The notes beneath the pieces are model-generated. The model had not been told where the DNA came from, searched no databases, and saw only the letters and a list, made by a program, of their open reading frames with translations. A program made the translations under genes and the position numbers. Below are positions 33,334 to 35,219 of a stretch of DNA of 35,219 nucleotides, in pieces; positions within the stretch are counted from its first letter, which is position 1, and the number at the start of each line of letters is the position of its first letter. The stretch is from assembly GCA_963575745.1 (NCBI GenBank), contig CAUYUJ010016351.1, positions 247,563 through 282,781 of the forward strand, given 5' to 3'. This DNA comes from Prorocentrum cordatum (lineage: Eukaryota; Sar; Dinophyceae; Prorocentrales; Prorocentraceae).

Positions 33334-35219
33334 ATGCCTCCGCTGAGCCTCCCTGGTGGAAAGTTTCAACAACTGCTCCAATCAGCCAAAGAAGAGGACA
33401 GCCTCGGCGAGAAGTGGACCGCCTCGGCGAAAGCGAAGGTGAAAGCTTCGGAGAACAGCCGAGCGAAGAAAAGTATCCGACTTCACGAGTATGGACAAAG
33501 CCATCGCGTCGGAGAGCGAGTGTGGAAGACTGAACCATCTGGCGTCGAGGCTGGAGACCGTGCATGTCCGGGAAATATCTTCGAGGATGCGTACCAGGAC
33601 CACCTCGCAGCTCTATCCGCAAGTGGCACGAGCCAGAAGGCGCACGATGCTCCCTTCGACGAGAAGCGAGATGCTGCTGCTTCGTTCAACCCGGCAGGCA
33701 ATGGCTTCACCAGCATAGACAAAGCGTTTGCTTCCATATTGGCGAGCTCGAAGACCCCAAACGAGAAACAGCGCCAGTTTCTCGAGCACTTCGTTCGACG
33801 TTTGAAGATTGAGTGGCTGGAGAAGCAACAGGGCAACGTGAACCAGAATTCCGAGGAACCTCTGCTGGACGTAGTGCACGGATTTCCGGGCACTGGAAAA
33901 AGTGCCGTCATTGGCTGGATGCGGTATTTAATGGAAGAAGATCTCGGTTGGGAGCACGGCGTTCAGTTCGTTTGCTTGGCGTTTCAAAATGCCATGGCGG
34001 CGCAGATCAACGGCCACACGGTGCACCACTGGAGCGGCATCCCGGCGCGGAACGACGACGGGAATGCCACGGGCGACAGGCACAAGCAGTCCATGAAGCG
34101 CGGGGCCCTGCGCGTCATCATCATCGACGAGGTCCCGAGAGCACCGAACGAGTGACTCCATGGAGTGCATCGTTCGTTGCCCTCGTCGTGGTGTGAGTCG
34201 TTCGGGCTCCTCGTGTGTCGGTCGTTGGGGCTCCTCCTCTTGGTGTGAGTCGTTCGGGCCCCTCGTCTTGGTGTGAGGCGTTCGAGCTCCTCGTGGTGCG
34301 AGTCGCTGGGGCCCTTCGTCCTTTGGTGAGTTGTTCGGGCCCCTCCTCCTGGTGCGAGTCGTTGGAGTTCGTGGTCGTGTGAGTCGTTTGGGCCCCTCGT
34401 CCTGGTGGGAGTCGTTCGGGCTTCACGTGGTGTGAGTCGTTCGGGCTCTTCGTCTCCTCCAACGGCGGCTTCTGGGCAAATTCTGATAAGTCTCTAGTGC
34501 GTCCCAGGCGTCTCCATGTATGCAAGACGTGTGGAGGCAATGAGCATAGCTCAGCGCGCACTGAAAATATATATGTTCTGTATGCAACATTTCCAGGTGA
34601 GCATGATGTCCGCGGAGCTGCTGGGCACCCTGGAACGAGTGGTCAGCGCTGCTGTCCGTGTGAGGGGCACGTACAAGAAGAGGGCGGGGGAATTGCATCG
34701 CGCCTTCGGGGGAGTGAACGTGGTCATGTGCGCTGATTTTTGGCAGTTGCACCCCGTGACGGGCACCTTCCTGGCATCCAACCCTCTGGGCGTGCCCGCA
34801 GGGTGCGCGCGCCGCGCGTTGGAGCTGTTCTGGCAAGACGGCGCGGACAGCGTGCGATCTTTCTGGCAGTTGACCGAATTGATGAGGTGTGACGATGCAT
34901 GGTGCAACTCCTTTCTGGGCCAGTGCAGAGTTGGAAATCTCAGCATGGAGGACTACAGCTACTTCCACGGGCCCCCGACGTTGACGTCCCCGAGCGCGGG
35001 GAAGTGCGTTTGCAACGACGACGTGGTTGACGACCCAGTATTGGGCCCGTGTCGCAAGACTTGGGCGGAGCGCTACTCAGGAGGGTGCGCCGGCATGGCG
35101 GCGCTTCTGAACTCGCCAGAGGGCGAGTGCGAAGAGTGCCGTGCAGAGCGAGGGAAGAGACACAGGGTTCTGACCGACACTGAGTCGCTAGCGCCAGAGC
35201 TTCGCATGAACCCATTCAG
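33334..35219 (+). CDS. Pif1-like Helitron helicase, two exons, 3'-truncated by the window
   Basis: Exon 1 (33334-34131) has a charged N-terminus, then TPNEKQRQFLEHFVRR (Q-motif-like). Walker A GFPGTGKSAVIGW is at 33880-33918, and motif Ia LAFQNAMAAQINGHTVHHW follows. It stops inside motif II at VIIIDE. Exon 2 (34597-35219, frame open to the window end) resumes as VSMMSAELLGTL, restoring the Pif1 IDE-VSM motif. Motif III follows as MCADFWQLHPV, with Ala for the usual Gly. Then come FWQLTELMRCDD and Cys-rich sequence. Pif1 helicases unwind the donor strand during Helitron transposition. The last motifs lie beyond the window. The exon join is inferred from motif continuity and GT-AG ends. Confidence 0.8.
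34132..34596 (+). other. GT-AG intron, 465 bp, built largely of satellite
   Basis: Begins gtcccgag after the codon for the motif II Glu and ends acatttccag before gtgagcatgatg. Removal restores the reading frame and the Pif1 motif II exactly. About 270 bp (34185-34455) are the GTGAGTCGTTCGGGC satellite. The remainder includes ggaggcaatgagcatagctc, shared with 26341-26365. Both junctions share AGGT (gag|gtcc and cag|gtga), so the boundaries could slide by a few bases. Such a shared junction is what an inserted intron (introner) with a target duplication would leave. Confidence 0.75.
34185..34455 (+). repeat. Satellite array 8, inside the helicase intron
   Basis: About ten units of the core repeat in the same orientation as the gene. 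Each unit begins GTGAGT, a perfect 5' splice-site consensus, but none of these is used in the join that restores the helicase. Confidence 0.9.

Overview
The window looks like nuclear DNA of a dinoflagellate. It is GC-rich and gene-poor, contains a GT-AG intron, and is full of dispersed and tandem repeats. Several stretches resemble the dinoflagellate spliced leader (core GCCATTTTGGCTCAAG), for example at 4096-4117, 1226-1247, 10704-10725, 12458-12478, 14178-14199 and 22464-22486. The species cannot be told from the sequence. No rRNA, tRNA or bacterial gene organisation is visible. Identifications come from reading motifs by eye; no database search was run.

Layout. (1) 1-10.3 kb holds two tandem, same-strand copies of one mobile-looking element. 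The long copy (about 4045-9800) carries a superfamily-1 helicase gene broken by a frameshift. The short copy (about 1165-3240) is an internally deleted relative that carries a different Cys-rich frame. Both end in a shared ~1 kb module with a (GAC)n tract, followed by arrays of 25-28 bp repeats. (2) 10.5-18.1 kb has separate reading frames, most of them preceded by a conserved leader: a U1-type zinc-finger protein with a possible 5-hmdU-DNA-kinase-like helical domain, a coiled-coil protein, and a frameshifted pair ending in a possible RPA-like OB-fold. An inverted composite satellite lies among them. (3) 18.1-22.4 kb is nearly gene-free: microsatellites, degenerate tandem repeats and short dispersed repeats. 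(4) 22.4-26.8 kb has a leader plus an Arg/Ser-rich protein, then more satellite arrays. (5) 26.8-35.2 kb is a Helitron-family transposon read left to right: OTU-type cysteine protease, zinc finger, LAND-motif Cys-rich domain, HUH Rep with both His and both Tyr, a conserved linker, and a Pif1-like helicase that runs off the right end. It contains several frame changes and two in-frame TAG codons. A 465-bp GT-AG intron made largely of the satellite interrupts the helicase at motif II.

Two themes tie the window together. First, a leader centred on GTGAGCTTAGCTCCGC lies upstream of six or seven otherwise unrelated reading frames, often in tandem partial copies behind a spliced-leader-like sequence. 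This is what repeated rounds of trans-splicing, reverse transcription and reinsertion would leave, although a shared mobile-element end is also possible. Second, one satellite (core GTGAGTCGTTCGGGC) occurs in eight or nine arrays, in both orientations, with recurring flanks and once inside an intron. The OTU, Rep, Pif1 and RPA-like proteins fit known Helitron biology. The leader-linked extra genes are the part that could be new.
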